Shown here: in pieces, positions 1-8,663 of the stretch
How positions within the stretch are numbered: the first letter of the stretch is position 1
Layout: the number at the start of each line of letters is the position of its first letter
Assembly (NCBI GenBank): GCA_046294625.1
Contig: JBKBKN010000005.1
Span: 1-64,000, forward strand
From: JBKBKN01 sp046294625
GTDB lineage: Bacteria; Bacteroidota; Bacteroidia; M30B66
Direction: 5' to 3'
Length of the DNA: 64,000 bases
Notes under the pieces: model-generated
Seen by the model: the letters and a program-made list of their open reading frames with translations, nothing else
What the model was told of the DNA's origin: nothing
Database searches by the model: none
Translations under genes and position numbers: made by a program

Positions 1-1411
1 TTAACGAACTAACTTCGATCTGCAGCAATACTTTGGCGGCCTGTGCTCCACCCATTACGGCTATTTGTGCTGTAGGCCATGCAAGCATCAATCTTGGATC
101 ATATGCCTTACCACACATAGCATAATTGCCTGCTCCATAAGAATTCCCTAATACAACAGTAAATTTTGGAACCACAGAATTGGCCATTGCATTTACCATT
201 TTGGCACCATCCTTAATAATACCTCCATGTTCACTTCTTGAACCCACCATAAAACCGGTTACATCCTGCAAGAAGACCAATGGAATTCTTTTTTGGTTGC
301 AATTCATGATGAATCGAGCCGCTTTATCGGCTGAGTCGGAATAGATAACACCGCCAAATTGCATTTCTCCTTTTTTTGATTTGATGATTTTTCTTTGATT
401 GGCAACGATACCTACTGCCCAACCATCAATTCTTCCCAAGCCGCAAACGATAGACTGGCCGTATTTCTCTTTATATTCATCAAATTCACTGTTATCTACC
501 AAACGATGGATGATTTCAAGTACATCATAGGGTTTTTCGCGACTATCCGGAAGAATACCATAAATCTCTTCAGGGTTTTTCAGAGGTAATTTGGGCTCAA
601 TTCGATCAAAACCGGCTTTTTCTTTATGACCAATTTTATCGAATATTCTGCGAATACGGTCAAGGCAGTCCTGATCGTTTTCACATTTATGATCTGTAAC
701 ACCTGATATTTCGCAGTGAGTGGTAGCACCACCTAATGTTTCATTGTCGATATCTTCGCCTATTGCCGCTTTCACTAAATAAGACCCGGCAAGGAATATA
801 GTACCGGTTTCTTTCACAATCATGGCTTCGTCACTCATAATTGGCAAATAGGCACCACCAGCCACACAGCTTCCCATGATAGCTGCAATCTGCACAATGC
901 CCATGGATGACATCACAGCATTGTTGCGAAAAATTCTTCCAAAATGCTCTTTGTCCGGAAATATTTCATCTTGCATCGGAAGATACACACCTGCGCTGTC
1001 CACCAGATAAACAATAGGAATGCGATTTTCAATCGAAATCTCTTGAGCCCTGAGATTTTTCTTTGCAGTTATCGGAAACCAGGCACCAGCCTTTACTGTA
1101 GCATCATTTGCCACTACGATGCATTGCCTTCCTTTGATATACCCCATGACAACCACTACGCCACCCGAAGGGCATCCACCATGTTCAGCATACATACCCT
1201 CACCGGCAAATGCACCTATTTCCAGTTGTTGTTTATCTTTATCGAGTAGGTAGGCAATTCTCTCGCGGGCGGTCATTTTGCCCTTTGCTTTTTCCTTTTC
1301 CTGACGCTTCTTTCCACCGCCTTCCATCACCTTTTCCATTTTTTTGCGTAAGTCGGAAAGCAAAAGGCGCATTTGATCTTCGTTTTTGTTGAATGTGATA
1401 TCGATAGACAT
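1..1411 (-). CDS. Acyl-CoA carboxylase, carboxyltransferase (beta) subunit, 3' end cut by window
   Basis: The frame opens at the ATG whose complement is 1409-1411 (MSIDITFNKNEDQ) and runs unbroken for 470 codons off the left edge, so about 70 residues of a family that is usually near 540 are missing. The N-terminal segment ends in MTARERI, followed by GVVVVMGYIKGR, VANDATVKAGAW, the acyl-CoA loop GSCVAGGAYLP, GGATTH near the middle and the second carboxyltransferase half with QDVTGFMVG and GNSYGAGNYAMCG. This architecture is that of biotin-dependent propionyl-, methylcrotonyl- or acetyl-CoA carboxyltransferases. The VLGNSYGAGNYAM region and the long N-terminus favour a methylcrotonyl-CoA-type enzyme of leucine breakdown, but the substrate cannot be fixed from sequence. 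A TAnnTTTG promoter element lies just upstream. The biotin carboxylase partner is not in the window. Confidence 0.9.
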   Translation of the reverse strand, partial: MSIDITFNKNEDQMRLLLSDLRKKMEKVMEGGGKKRQEKEKAKGKMTARERIAYLLDKDKQQLEIGAFAGEGMYAEHGGCPSGGVVVVMGYIKGRQCIVVANDATVKAGAWFPITAKKNLRAQEISIENRIPIVYLVDSAGVYLPMQDEIFPDKEHFGRIFRNNAVMSSMGIVQIAAIMGSCVAGGAYLPIMSDEAMIVKETGTIFLAGSYLVKAAIGEDIDNETLGGATTHCEISGVTDHKCENDQDCLDRIRRIFDKIGHKEKAGFDRIEPKLPLKNPEEIYGILPDSREKPYDVLEIIHRLVDNSEFDEYKEKYGQSIVCGLGRIDGWAVGIVANQRKIIKSKKGEMQFGGVIYSDSADKAARFIMNCNQKRIPLVFLQDVTGFMVGSRSEHGGIIKDGAKMVNAMANSVVPKFTVVLGNSYGAGNYAMCGKAYDPRLMLAWPTAQIAVMGGAQAAKVLLQIEVSSL

Positions 1412-1436
1412 GAATACTTAATTTGATGGTCGGTGG

Positions 1437-1444
1437 CAAATATA
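1437..1444 (-). promoter_or_regulatory. Bacteroidota -7 promoter element (TATATTTG)
   Basis: On the minus strand this reads TATATTTG followed by C, an exact TAnnTTTG match, 26 bases upstream of the carboxylase ATG. No convincing TTTG -33 partner was found at the usual spacing. Confidence 0.45.
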
Positions 1445-1527
1445 GCGCTTAATGCACTGATAAATTTATCTTCATGTTTCTCCTTTTTACAAGAACAAAT
1501 ATGATTTTACCAGATTCCCAAAATCAA

Positions 1528-1555
1528 AAAAAGGCTGGTAAAAAACAGCCTTTCA
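1528..1555 (-). terminator. Rho-independent terminator after ferritin
   Basis: A stem AAAGGCTG / CAGCCTTT with a short A-rich loop, followed on the minus strand by a T run, lies 22 bases beyond the ferritin stop. The arms also carry A/T tails on the other side, so it may work in both directions. Confidence 0.75.
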
Positions 1556-1576
1556 AATAATGATCTAATATTGATT

Positions 1577-2110
1577 TTATTCTGCAGTATCAGCGTCAGC
1601 AGCGGCTGCTCCAGCTTTGGCATTTGCAAGTCCTTGCATATATTGATCAAACATGAATAAACCTTTACCATCCTCGCCAACAAGATTTATCTTATCCATG
1701 ATGCCTCGGAACAACACTTCTTCTTCATACTGTTCAGCTACATACCACTGAATAAAATTATGGGTAGAATAGTCTCGTTCCTTAATACAAAGTTCCACCA
1801 ACTCACTAACCGATTTGGTTACTTTTTGCTCGCTTTTGTAGAGTACATCAAATATTTCAGAAACAGTTTTATAATCTGTTTTTGTTTTCTTTATTTCGGG
1901 AGCGATGGCATGTCCTCCCATATTGTTGATATAATGAAAAAGTTTTAGCATGTGCATGCGTTCTTCAGCAGAATGCTTGTAAAGAAATGCAGCAGTGCCA
2001 TCAAATCCCTTCATGTCGCACCACGAAGCCATAGCAAGATATAAAAATGATGCTCCTGCTTCGGTGGCTATTTGTTCATTTAGTGCTTTTTCAATTGATT
2101 TTGGAATCAT
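1577..2110 (-). CDS. ftnA: Ferritin, non-heme iron storage
   Basis: This is a 177-residue four-helix ferritin. The ferroxidase ligands sit at the positions familiar from E. coli FtnA: E17, E50 and H53 (in SAEERMH), E94, Q127 and E130. Y24 is also present. It should oxidise Fe(II) and store it as ferric mineral in a 24-subunit cytoplasmic cage. The last ~15 residues are a low-complexity alanine/aspartate tail (AGAAAADADTAE) beyond the ferritin fold. It is followed by a strong hairpin terminator and is probably monocistronic. The hemerythrin-like gene upstream is on the same strand, which would fit iron homeostasis, but the 56-base gap does not prove an operon. Confidence 0.95.
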   Translation of the reverse strand: MIPKSIEKALNEQIATEAGASFLYLAMASWCDMKGFDGTAAFLYKHSAEERMHMLKLFHYINNMGGHAIAPEIKKTKTDYKTVSEIFDVLYKSEQKVTKSVSELVELCIKERDYSTHNFIQWYVAEQYEEEVLFRGIMDKINLVGEDGKGLFMFDQYMQGLANAKAGAAAADADTAE

Positions 2111-2166
2111 GAGAATTGATTTTATAAGTGTTTCTTAAGTAACAATTGGCTGCGAAAATAGTTGAA

Positions 2167-2916
2167 TCAGGACAATATTGCCTTACTGAGCAATCTTTTT
2201 TTAATAGTATCTTCAAGCATTTTGGCTCTTGGAACCAATACTTCATCTTCTACTTTTCCATGCGTAAGCAAGTCCACTTCAAACAGTTTCATTTCATAAA
2301 ACAAGGTTTGGGTTTGCACTTTATGTTGATTGGCATTGGTGTAATTTAGCAGTCGTCGTCTGATTTCCTGCAGCTCACCTTCCACATGAATGTGGTCATT
2401 GATAAACTTATTGATCGCGTTCGCTTCAAGCAATTGAAAGAGTTCAAAGGGAGTCATATCCTGCTTCGTTTCAGCTGTAATGAGCTTCAATATGTAAGGG
2501 AACAAATTCCGCTCTTCAATACATATATGCGCAAGCATGTCTCGCTTATAGTCAAGGAAATAATCCCGGAGCAGGTACAATTGCATATCCACTTTACCAT
2601 AGTGCTCGATGAGCAGTTCAATAAATTGTTCTATTCTCGGAAGACGTGAATTGATATAATAAATATGCGTTTTGATAAGATACTCGATGATGGATTGCAA
2701 AGGAAGTGTTTGCAATGCATCGGAAGGAAAGCTATTGTGATCCTGAAATACTTTTAACATTTCAATTAAAAGTTCAGCATCTACATTGTCTGATTGACAA
2801 GCTTTTTCCAAGGTTAGCGTCCATTTATTGTAAGGGATACCAAAGCGATCAATCACAGAAGCCAGCAATGGGTTATTCTGTACAATTTCCAGCAATATTT
2901 GATCTTTACTTATCAT
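2167..2916 (-). CDS. Hemerythrin-domain protein resembling RIC/ScdA (YtfE) iron-sulfur repair protein
   Basis: The protein has 249 residues. Residues 1-45 match the ScdA_N type helix-turn unit (ending in RFGIPYNKWTLTLEKACQ), where the classical proteins carry a CC pair (in DFCCGG). That double cysteine is absent here. Residues ~80-235 form a hemerythrin-like four-helix bundle with spaced histidines and acids suited to a di-iron site (THIYYIN, EHYGK, AHICIEERN, NDHIHVEGE, HGKVEDEVLVPRA). Known family members repair or donate iron to nitrosatively damaged Fe-S proteins. The loss of the cysteines makes the exact role uncertain, and it could be a plain hemerythrin-type di-iron sensor. It lies between ferritin and RNase Z on the same strand. 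Confidence 0.75.
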   Translation of the reverse strand: MISKDQILLEIVQNNPLLASVIDRFGIPYNKWTLTLEKACQSDNVDAELLIEMLKVFQDHNSFPSDALQTLPLQSIIEYLIKTHIYYINSRLPRIEQFIELLIEHYGKVDMQLYLLRDYFLDYKRDMLAHICIEERNLFPYILKLITAETKQDMTPFELFQLLEANAINKFINDHIHVEGELQEIRRRLLNYTNANQHKVQTQTLFYEMKLFEVDLLTHGKVEDEVLVPRAKMLEDTIKKRLLSKAILS

Positions 2917-2996
2917 TAGCTATGTCGTCTGCAATTTAAAACAATTTTGATTAGACTGTAGCAACATTATTTAACTCCTAGCAAAAAATGCCAATG

Positions 2997-3908
2997 TTAG
3001 GTGCAAAATGTCATCCCATCTTCTGCTAATTCGGTTGACTCAAAAATATTTCGTGCTTCTTCTCTTAATTTTTCCAATGATTTATAGCGTGAAGAAAAAT
3101 GACCTAAAATGAGCTTACCAACTTTAGCTTGATGAGCCTGCATTGCGGCTTGTTCGGCAGTGCTATGAAAGGTTTCGGTTGCTCTATCCGATTTGTCGCT
3201 TGCAAATGTGGCTTCGTGATAAAGCACATCAACACCTTGAATCCAATCTGTTAAGTCTCTAAAAAAAGCAGTGTCGGAGCAATAGGCATAGGCATGTGAA
3301 TGCTTAGGAGGGAAGGTCAAACTCAGGTGTGAATGAATGTTACCTTCCCTGTCAATATAATCAGAACCGTATTTAATTGATTTTATTTTCTCATCGGGAA
3401 TTCCAAGCGCTTTGACAGCTTTAGAGTTAATGATGCGAGGTTTTGGCTTTTCGCGAAATAAAAATCCGGTACAGAAGATTCTGTGTTTCAAAGGAAAGGT
3501 TCGTACTTCTAGAAGCTGGTCATCGTAAATCAATTCTAGTGGATGATCCGAAGTAGAAAAGAACTCAAGATCGAATTGGGGATGCATGTCAGTAAGCTTG
3601 AATTGATGAAGGATGATTTCTTGTAAATCTTTTGGGCCAATAATTTTAAGTCTGGTCTTTCGTCCTGCAAGGTGCATACTGCTAATCAAACCCGGAAGTC
3701 CAAGATAGTGATCGCCATGAAGATGAGAAATGAATATCGTATCAATTTTGCTCATACTAACGCCAAAGCGAAGCATCTGCATTTGCGTGCCTTCACCACA
3801 ATCGACCAGAAAAGAGCGATTTTCGCACTGAACTACCTGGGCGCTTGGATTTCTATGTACGGTGGGCGTGGCAGCTCCACATCCTAATATGGTGATTTTG
3901 AATGGCAT
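2997..3908 (-). CDS. rnz: Ribonuclease Z
   Basis: This is a 303-residue metallo-beta-lactamase-fold tRNA 3' endonuclease. The Zn motif HLHGDHYLGL is intact near residue 64, preceded by LGCGAATPT and the VDCGEGTQ motif typical of RNase Z. Later ligands appear in CSDTAF and in the C-terminal LGHFSSRY motif. Length matches bacterial RNase Z (about 300-310). The ATG is used, and no longer in-frame start is needed. It probably processes tRNA 3' trailers in the cytoplasm. The downstream gene (hemerythrin-like) is 80 bases away on the same strand. Confidence 0.95.
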   Translation of the reverse strand: MPFKITILGCGAATPTVHRNPSAQVVQCENRSFLVDCGEGTQMQMLRFGVSMSKIDTIFISHLHGDHYLGLPGLISSMHLAGRKTRLKIIGPKDLQEIILHQFKLTDMHPQFDLEFFSTSDHPLELIYDDQLLEVRTFPLKHRIFCTGFLFREKPKPRIINSKAVKALGIPDEKIKSIKYGSDYIDREGNIHSHLSLTFPPKHSHAYAYCSDTAFFRDLTDWIQGVDVLYHEATFASDKSDRATETFHSTAEQAAMQAHQAKVGKLILGHFSSRYKSLEKLREEARNIFESTELAEDGMTFCT

Positions 3909-3944
3909 TAACTTGAAATAATCATCAGAAGCTATAGCTATTAA

Positions 3945-5585
3945 TCAATCAGGCTTTTCATTTTGTTTACGTGTTTCCTGTAAAAAATTATAAAGCTTTT
4001 TTCTAAGTTCGTCTTTGCTTTCGTTGAAGTTTGGCGTCAATGAAACCTGACCGGGAATCTCCTCTACAAACAACGTTTGTGTAGGGAAAGCAAACCTTAC
4101 CTTTAGCACATCGGCTAAGCGGACGATGTCAAGCAACATTTGTTCTCTTGCAATGAATTCTTCAAGCAGGCCGGGCACTTCAAGAAAAACAGTAAATACA
4201 ATATCTAAAGAACTTGATCCTAAGGCATTGAAGTGAATATAGTAAGTATCCTTTTTCACTTCCGGGTGGGTAAGTGCAATTTCTCTTAATCCTTCTACAA
4301 ACAACTCTATCATTTCTGCCGGCGTATCGTAGGTGATACTTATTGTGGTGCTGTATCTGCGATATTGTCTTAGTCCCCAATTGTCAATCACACTATCGGC
4401 TAGTTTGGCATTGGGGACGTACATCACTGAATTTCTAACAGTTCTCACTCTTGTGGAACGAAATCCCACTTCTTCTACTGTTCCTTCAATTTCGCCGGAT
4501 TGAATAAATTGTCCGATTTGAAAGGGCTTGTCAATAAAAATCATTAAGGAGCCAAAAAAGTTTTTCAGTGTATCCTGAGCAGCTAAGGCTAAAGCCAAAC
4601 CCCCAATTGAAATACCTGTGATAATGGGCCAAATATCAATGTTTAACCCTTCTCGCAAAATCACCAGAAATCCAACCAAAATCACAAAAAACTTGAGTGA
4701 TTTTCTAACCAGCGGTACCAGCTGATCGTCGAGTGTGTTCTCTGTTCTTTCGGCCAGTCGTTCCATGTAAAGGCCCAGAACATCAACCAGTCGATAAAAA
4801 GTCAATGCACCAAAAAAAGGAGTAAGAACGCCAAGAAACACGATGAGCACATGAGCCATGGAAATGGGCAGTTGCAATACTCTTACGAAAATCAAAGCAA
4901 CTAGCGTGAGTACAAAGTAGGACACAGGCCTTGCCACAGGGAGTAAATATTTTCGGCCAATTTCATGGTAGCCACGCAGCTCAAGCATTCTGTAAAAGAA
5001 TTCATTGATTAACCAGGTGAAAATGAAGTGAAGAATAAACGAAATCAAAATCATAGATAACAGACCAACCAATTGCCACAAGTGCAATCCCATAACCTTT
5101 TGCTGCCCGATTTTGGGTAATAGGTTGAGTAATTTATCAGATCCCCACGGAAAGGCTTGTTTATGCAGCCGGTTGATTTCACCAATGGTTTCGTCGCTGT
5201 AAAACCAATTATCACCAACTTTTTCTACAAATATTTCTTTATGCAATGGGACCGGATAGAACCTTTGCTCCTTGCTAACAGAATCAATATAATCAGGATT
5301 TCTGGGTATTTTTTCAAACTCAATAAAATACCCTTTAGCATTGTAATATTGATATAGTTTGATGGCGGCTATTCGGGCTTCGCGTTCCGAAATGTTGTCT
5401 CTCATGAAAACTTTTGCTGCGATATCAGGGCGGTAGTTTTCTTCATCCAAATACTTGAGATGGGTCAACAGGGCATCATGTGGCGAGTCTAAATGAAAGT
5501 CTCTTCCTTCTTTTTGAGCGATCAATAATTGACTTGCAAAAATAACTAAAAGGCTTAGACAAAAGAATTTTTTCAATTTGTTCAT
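3945..5585 (-). CDS. MscS-family mechanosensitive ion channel with extended N-terminus
   Basis: The protein has 546 residues. A Sec-type signal peptide (MNKLKKFFCLSLLVIFASQLLIAQ) precedes about 150 residues of polar sequence expected in the periplasm, then at least four hydrophobic segments between residues ~165 and ~360. The MscS pore helix region GLALALAAQDTLKNFFGS and the beta domain (FQIGQFIQSGEIEGTVEEVGFRSTRVRT) follow at residues ~360-400. The family opens under membrane tension to release solutes. The large N-terminal periplasmic portion resembles the bigger members (YnaI/MscK-like organisation) rather than the 286-residue E. coli MscS. It ends 36 bases before rnz and may share its transcript. 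Confidence 0.88.
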   Translation of the reverse strand: MNKLKKFFCLSLLVIFASQLLIAQKEGRDFHLDSPHDALLTHLKYLDEENYRPDIAAKVFMRDNISEREARIAAIKLYQYYNAKGYFIEFEKIPRNPDYIDSVSKEQRFYPVPLHKEIFVEKVGDNWFYSDETIGEINRLHKQAFPWGSDKLLNLLPKIGQQKVMGLHLWQLVGLLSMILISFILHFIFTWLINEFFYRMLELRGYHEIGRKYLLPVARPVSYFVLTLVALIFVRVLQLPISMAHVLIVFLGVLTPFFGALTFYRLVDVLGLYMERLAERTENTLDDQLVPLVRKSLKFFVILVGFLVILREGLNIDIWPIITGISIGGLALALAAQDTLKNFFGSLMIFIDKPFQIGQFIQSGEIEGTVEEVGFRSTRVRTVRNSVMYVPNAKLADSVIDNWGLRQYRRYSTTISITYDTPAEMIELFVEGLREIALTHPEVKKDTYYIHFNALGSSSLDIVFTVFLEVPGLLEEFIAREQMLLDIVRLADVLKVRFAFPTQTLFVEEIPGQVSLTPNFNESKDELRKKLYNFLQETRKQNEKPD

Positions 5586-5758
5586 GCGACAAAAATAAAC
5601 AGAACGAAAGCTAATTAGATATAATTAATTGTAACTAAAGTCCCAAAGTGATTTGAGTGAGCGCTTATTTCCAAAATTCATTTTTCAAAAATCCAAAGGT
5701 TCAAGGTCGATAAATCATTTTTTGGGGCTAAATTGCGCCACTAAAATTGTAAATAAAA

Positions 5759-6733
5759 ATGACGAAAGGACCTATTTCACAATTCATGCAGAAGCACTAC
5801 CTACACTTCAATGCAGCTGCAACTGTTGATGCTGCCAAAGCATACGAAACGCACATGCTTGAAGGTGGAAAAATGATGGTAACTCTTGCTGGTGCCATGA
5901 GCACTGCAGAACTGGGAATTTCTTTAGCCGAAATGATTCGACAAGACAAAATATCGATTATTTCCTGCACCGGTGCCAATCTCGAAGAAGATATCATGAA
6001 CCTTGTGGCACATTCACACTATAAGCGCGTTCCCAATTATCGCGACTTGAGCCCAGATGATGAGTGGAATTTATTGGAAAATGGTTTCAATCGTGTTACT
6101 GATACGTGTATTCCAGAAGAAGAAGCTTTTCGCCGAATTCAGAAACATATTTTCAAACAATGGAAAAATGCGCAGGACAATGGTGAGCGCTATTTTCCTC
6201 ATGAGTATATGTATAAAATGTTGCTTTCAGGTGAAATGGAACAGTACTATGAGATCGATCCCAAAAATAGCTGGATGATTGCTGCGGCAGAGAAGAATGT
6301 CCCTATAGTAGTTCCCGGTTGGGAAGACAGCACGATGGGAAATATTTTTGCTTCCTATTGCATCAAAGGAGAACTCAATGCATCTACCATGAAATCGGGT
6401 ATTGAATACATGATTTGGCTTTCAGAATGGTATCGTCAAAATTCAAGTGGGAGAGGCGTTGGCTTTTTTCAGATTGGTGGCGGAATAGCTGGTGACTTTC
6501 CCATTTGCGTAGTGCCAATGATGTATCAGGATCTTGGATGGCATGATGTTCCTTTTTGGGCATATTTTTGCCAAATTTCTGATTCTACCACTAGCTATGG
6601 TTCCTATTCGGGGGCAGTGCCTAATGAAAAAATTACATGGGGCAAATTAGATAAAACCACCCCTAAATATGTAATTGAGTCAGATGCAACGATTGTTGCG
6701 CCATTGATATTCGCATGGATTTTAGGCTGGTAA
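5759..6733 (+). CDS. Deoxyhypusine synthase-family protein
   Basis: The protein has 324 residues. The deoxyhypusine synthase fold is recognisable by VTLAGAMSTAELG, SCTGANLEEDIMN, VVPGWEDS, the glycine-rich FQIGGGIAGDFPI, and the catalytic-lysine motif with K296 in ITWGK. In eukaryotes and archaea this enzyme moves the aminobutyl group of spermidine onto eIF5A. Bacteria lack eIF5A, and bacterial homologues have been linked to polyamine synthesis such as homospermidine, so NAD-dependent transfer of an aminobutyl group from spermidine to another amine is the likely chemistry. The substrate is an inference. Its last 19 bases overlap the start of the following lipoprotein gene, suggesting translational coupling. 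Confidence 0.88.
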   Translation: MTKGPISQFMQKHYLHFNAAATVDAAKAYETHMLEGGKMMVTLAGAMSTAELGISLAEMIRQDKISIISCTGANLEEDIMNLVAHSHYKRVPNYRDLSPDDEWNLLENGFNRVTDTCIPEEEAFRRIQKHIFKQWKNAQDNGERYFPHEYMYKMLLSGEMEQYYEIDPKNSWMIAAAEKNVPIVVPGWEDSTMGNIFASYCIKGELNASTMKSGIEYMIWLSEWYRQNSSGRGVGFFQIGGGIAGDFPICVVPMMYQDLGWHDVPFWAYFCQISDSTTSYGSYSGAVPNEKITWGKLDKTTPKYVIESDATIVAPLIFAWILGW

Positions 6734-7209
6734 ATCAAGTTGAAATCATCTTGGTAGCTTTAGTGCTCTTGGTGAGCGCTTGCAAACCAAACGACATAAA
6801 GGTGAAAGAAACACTTGCGCAGCAAGCTAAAACTTTAGCCGAAGCTGTTCAAAATAATGATTTTGAACTGATTGCAGATTATGCACACCCTAACTTGATT
6901 TACTTGTTTGGCGGAAAAGAATCCTTCTTAAAGGCGTATAAAGAAGATGTATTAAGCGATCCGCATAAAATTCTCAAAGTGGAATTTGTTAGTGCCGAAT
7001 CCCCAATTTTTGTTGATAATGGGTATCAGAGCATTGTTTATTTTCGGACAGAAGCTACCTTAAACAACGAGCTACTTGAGAGCGATCAAGCCATGCTTGC
7101 CATATCTGACGCTAAAGGAAAAACATGGAAATTTGTTCAAATTTCGGGCACTTTCGAAGAATTGCAGGAGTTTGTGCCCGAAGTGAGCAAAAAGCTTTTT
7201 GTAGAATGA
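6715..7209 (+). CDS. Small lipoprotein, NTF2/SnoaL-like in outline
   Basis: The protein has 164 residues. The N-terminus has a hydrophobic stretch ending in LVSAC, a lipobox, so the mature protein would be lipid-anchored from Cys23. The rest (LAQQAKTLAEAVQNNDFELIADYAHPNLI, then beta-rich sequence ending near WKFVQISGTFEELQEF) looks like a small alpha+beta NTF2-like fold, but I do not recognise a defined family. It starts inside the 3' end of the deoxyhypusine synthase-like gene and ends in an ATGA overlap with ribD, so the three genes appear translationally coupled. The start could be later, but the hydrophobic segment favours the one given. Confidence 0.7.
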   Translation: MDFRLVNQVEIILVALVLLVSACKPNDIKVKETLAQQAKTLAEAVQNNDFELIADYAHPNLIYLFGGKESFLKAYKEDVLSDPHKILKVEFVSAESPIFVDNGYQSIVYFRTEATLNNELLESDQAMLAISDAKGKTWKFVQISGTFEELQEFVPEVSKKLFVE

Positions 7210-8276
7210 GCATTACCCATCAGCTGAGTGTCCCTGAACAGGAAGGCTTTATGCGTCGCTGTTTTGAGTTGGCGCAAAAAGGTCTTGGAGCAGTGAGTCC
7301 AAATCCTTTGGTGGGTTGTGTGATTGTGTATGAAGGAAAAATCATCGGAGAAGGATTTCATCGCAAGTATGGCGAAGCACACGCGGAGCCAGACGCAATT
7401 CAATCGGTAGCCGATAAAGAATGGCTCATAAAGTCTTCGCTTTTTGTTAATCTTGAGCCTTGTGCTCATCATGGAAAAACACCTCCCTGTGTAGATTTAA
7501 TCTTAGCACATCAAATCCCCGAAGTTTATATTTGTAATACCGATCCGTTTGAAAAGGTAAATGGACAGGGTATCGAGAAACTTCGCAAGGCAGGAGTTAA
7601 AGTTAATGTGGGAATATTGGAGCAGGAAGGAAGATCATTGAACCGTCGATTCTTCACTTTTGTCGAAAAGAAACGACCATATATTATCCTTAAATGGGCA
7701 CAAACTACTGATGGATATATAGACAAGATTCGTGCAAAAGGGGAGAAAGGCAGTTTCCCCATAAGTTGTAAAGAAGCCCAAATACTGAATCACCAGTGGA
7801 GAAGCGAAGAAGATGCCATACTCATCGGCACCCGAACGGCACAGACCGACAATCCTGCCTTGACCACCCGTCATGTGCGGGGCAAAAATCCAGTGCGTGT
7901 GCTTATTGATCAAAATTTGCAAGTGCCTCGCGATAGCAAAATATTCAATGAACAGAGCCGAACTATCATTTTCAATCAACTTGAAAGCCGGCAAATGTTT
8001 CAACATCTTTTTGTGCAGCTCTATTGGCGTGGCGATGTGTTGCAGCAAATTTGCGATGTGTTGTATCAGGAAAAAATCGCATCGCTGATTGTGGAAGGTG
8101 GAGCTGAAACCCTTCAACGATTTATGCATCAAGAGCTATGGGACGAAATACGTATAATCATCTCACCAGATTGTTTGCACGAGGGGCTCAAAGCCCCTGA
8201 GATTGAAAATGGGGCCAATATAAGCGTTCAAGTGCTGGGAAAGGATCAGTGGATAACTTATGTCAGGCAGAATTAA
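7206..8276 (+). CDS. ribD: Bifunctional riboflavin biosynthesis deaminase/reductase
   Basis: The protein has 356 residues from the ATG at 7206, which forms an ATGA overlap with the stop of the preceding gene. An in-frame extension to 7125 exists but lies inside that gene and lacks family character. Residues ~10-145 are the CMP/dCMP-type deaminase domain with the zinc motifs HAEPDA and EPCAHHGKTPPC. Residues ~150-350 are the reductase domain (RPYIILKWAQTTDGYI, GTRTAQTDNPALTTR, IVEGGAETLQRF). It deaminates and then reduces the pyrimidine intermediate made from GTP in riboflavin synthesis. Other rib genes are not in the window and no FMN riboswitch was found upstream. Confidence 0.95.
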   Translation: MSITHQLSVPEQEGFMRRCFELAQKGLGAVSPNPLVGCVIVYEGKIIGEGFHRKYGEAHAEPDAIQSVADKEWLIKSSLFVNLEPCAHHGKTPPCVDLILAHQIPEVYICNTDPFEKVNGQGIEKLRKAGVKVNVGILEQEGRSLNRRFFTFVEKKRPYIILKWAQTTDGYIDKIRAKGEKGSFPISCKEAQILNHQWRSEEDAILIGTRTAQTDNPALTTRHVRGKNPVRVLIDQNLQVPRDSKIFNEQSRTIIFNQLESRQMFQHLFVQLYWRGDVLQQICDVLYQEKIASLIVEGGAETLQRFMHQELWDEIRIIISPDCLHEGLKAPEIENGANISVQVLGKDQWITYVRQN

Positions 8277-8663
8277 ATGGTGAATGAAGCGATAAGATTC
8301 TTTATCTTCCACCAAGATCTGTACTTTTCTTTTCCACAAACCACCGCAAAGCCTTAAAGCTCACGAAAAATGAAGTTTTGACGAGTCCATCAGTATTGCA
8401 CGTCATGGTTGGCAAACTTTATCTGATTAGGGGAGATGCATATCTGCAAAGTTGGCAACATTTTGCGAAATGATAAATGTTGAATGACAGGTGAAAACAA
8501 CTTTTTAAAAAGATAAGCTACCCGATAGAGTTTTTATTTATTGATTTTCGACAGCTACGAAATACCCAATTGGCTCTTCGATTACATTTGGCAAAAGCCA
8601 TAATGCTCAAAAGCCATACTAAGCTATTTTTATATGTAAATGTTAAAACGCATCTCTGCCTAT
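8277..8663. other. Intergenic region between convergent ribD and metH
   Basis: No reading frame with protein-like composition is visible on either strand. A weak inverted repeat (GATAA / TTATC, 8291-8305) follows ribD without a T run. No promoter, RNA gene or repeat is supported. Confidence 0.4.
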
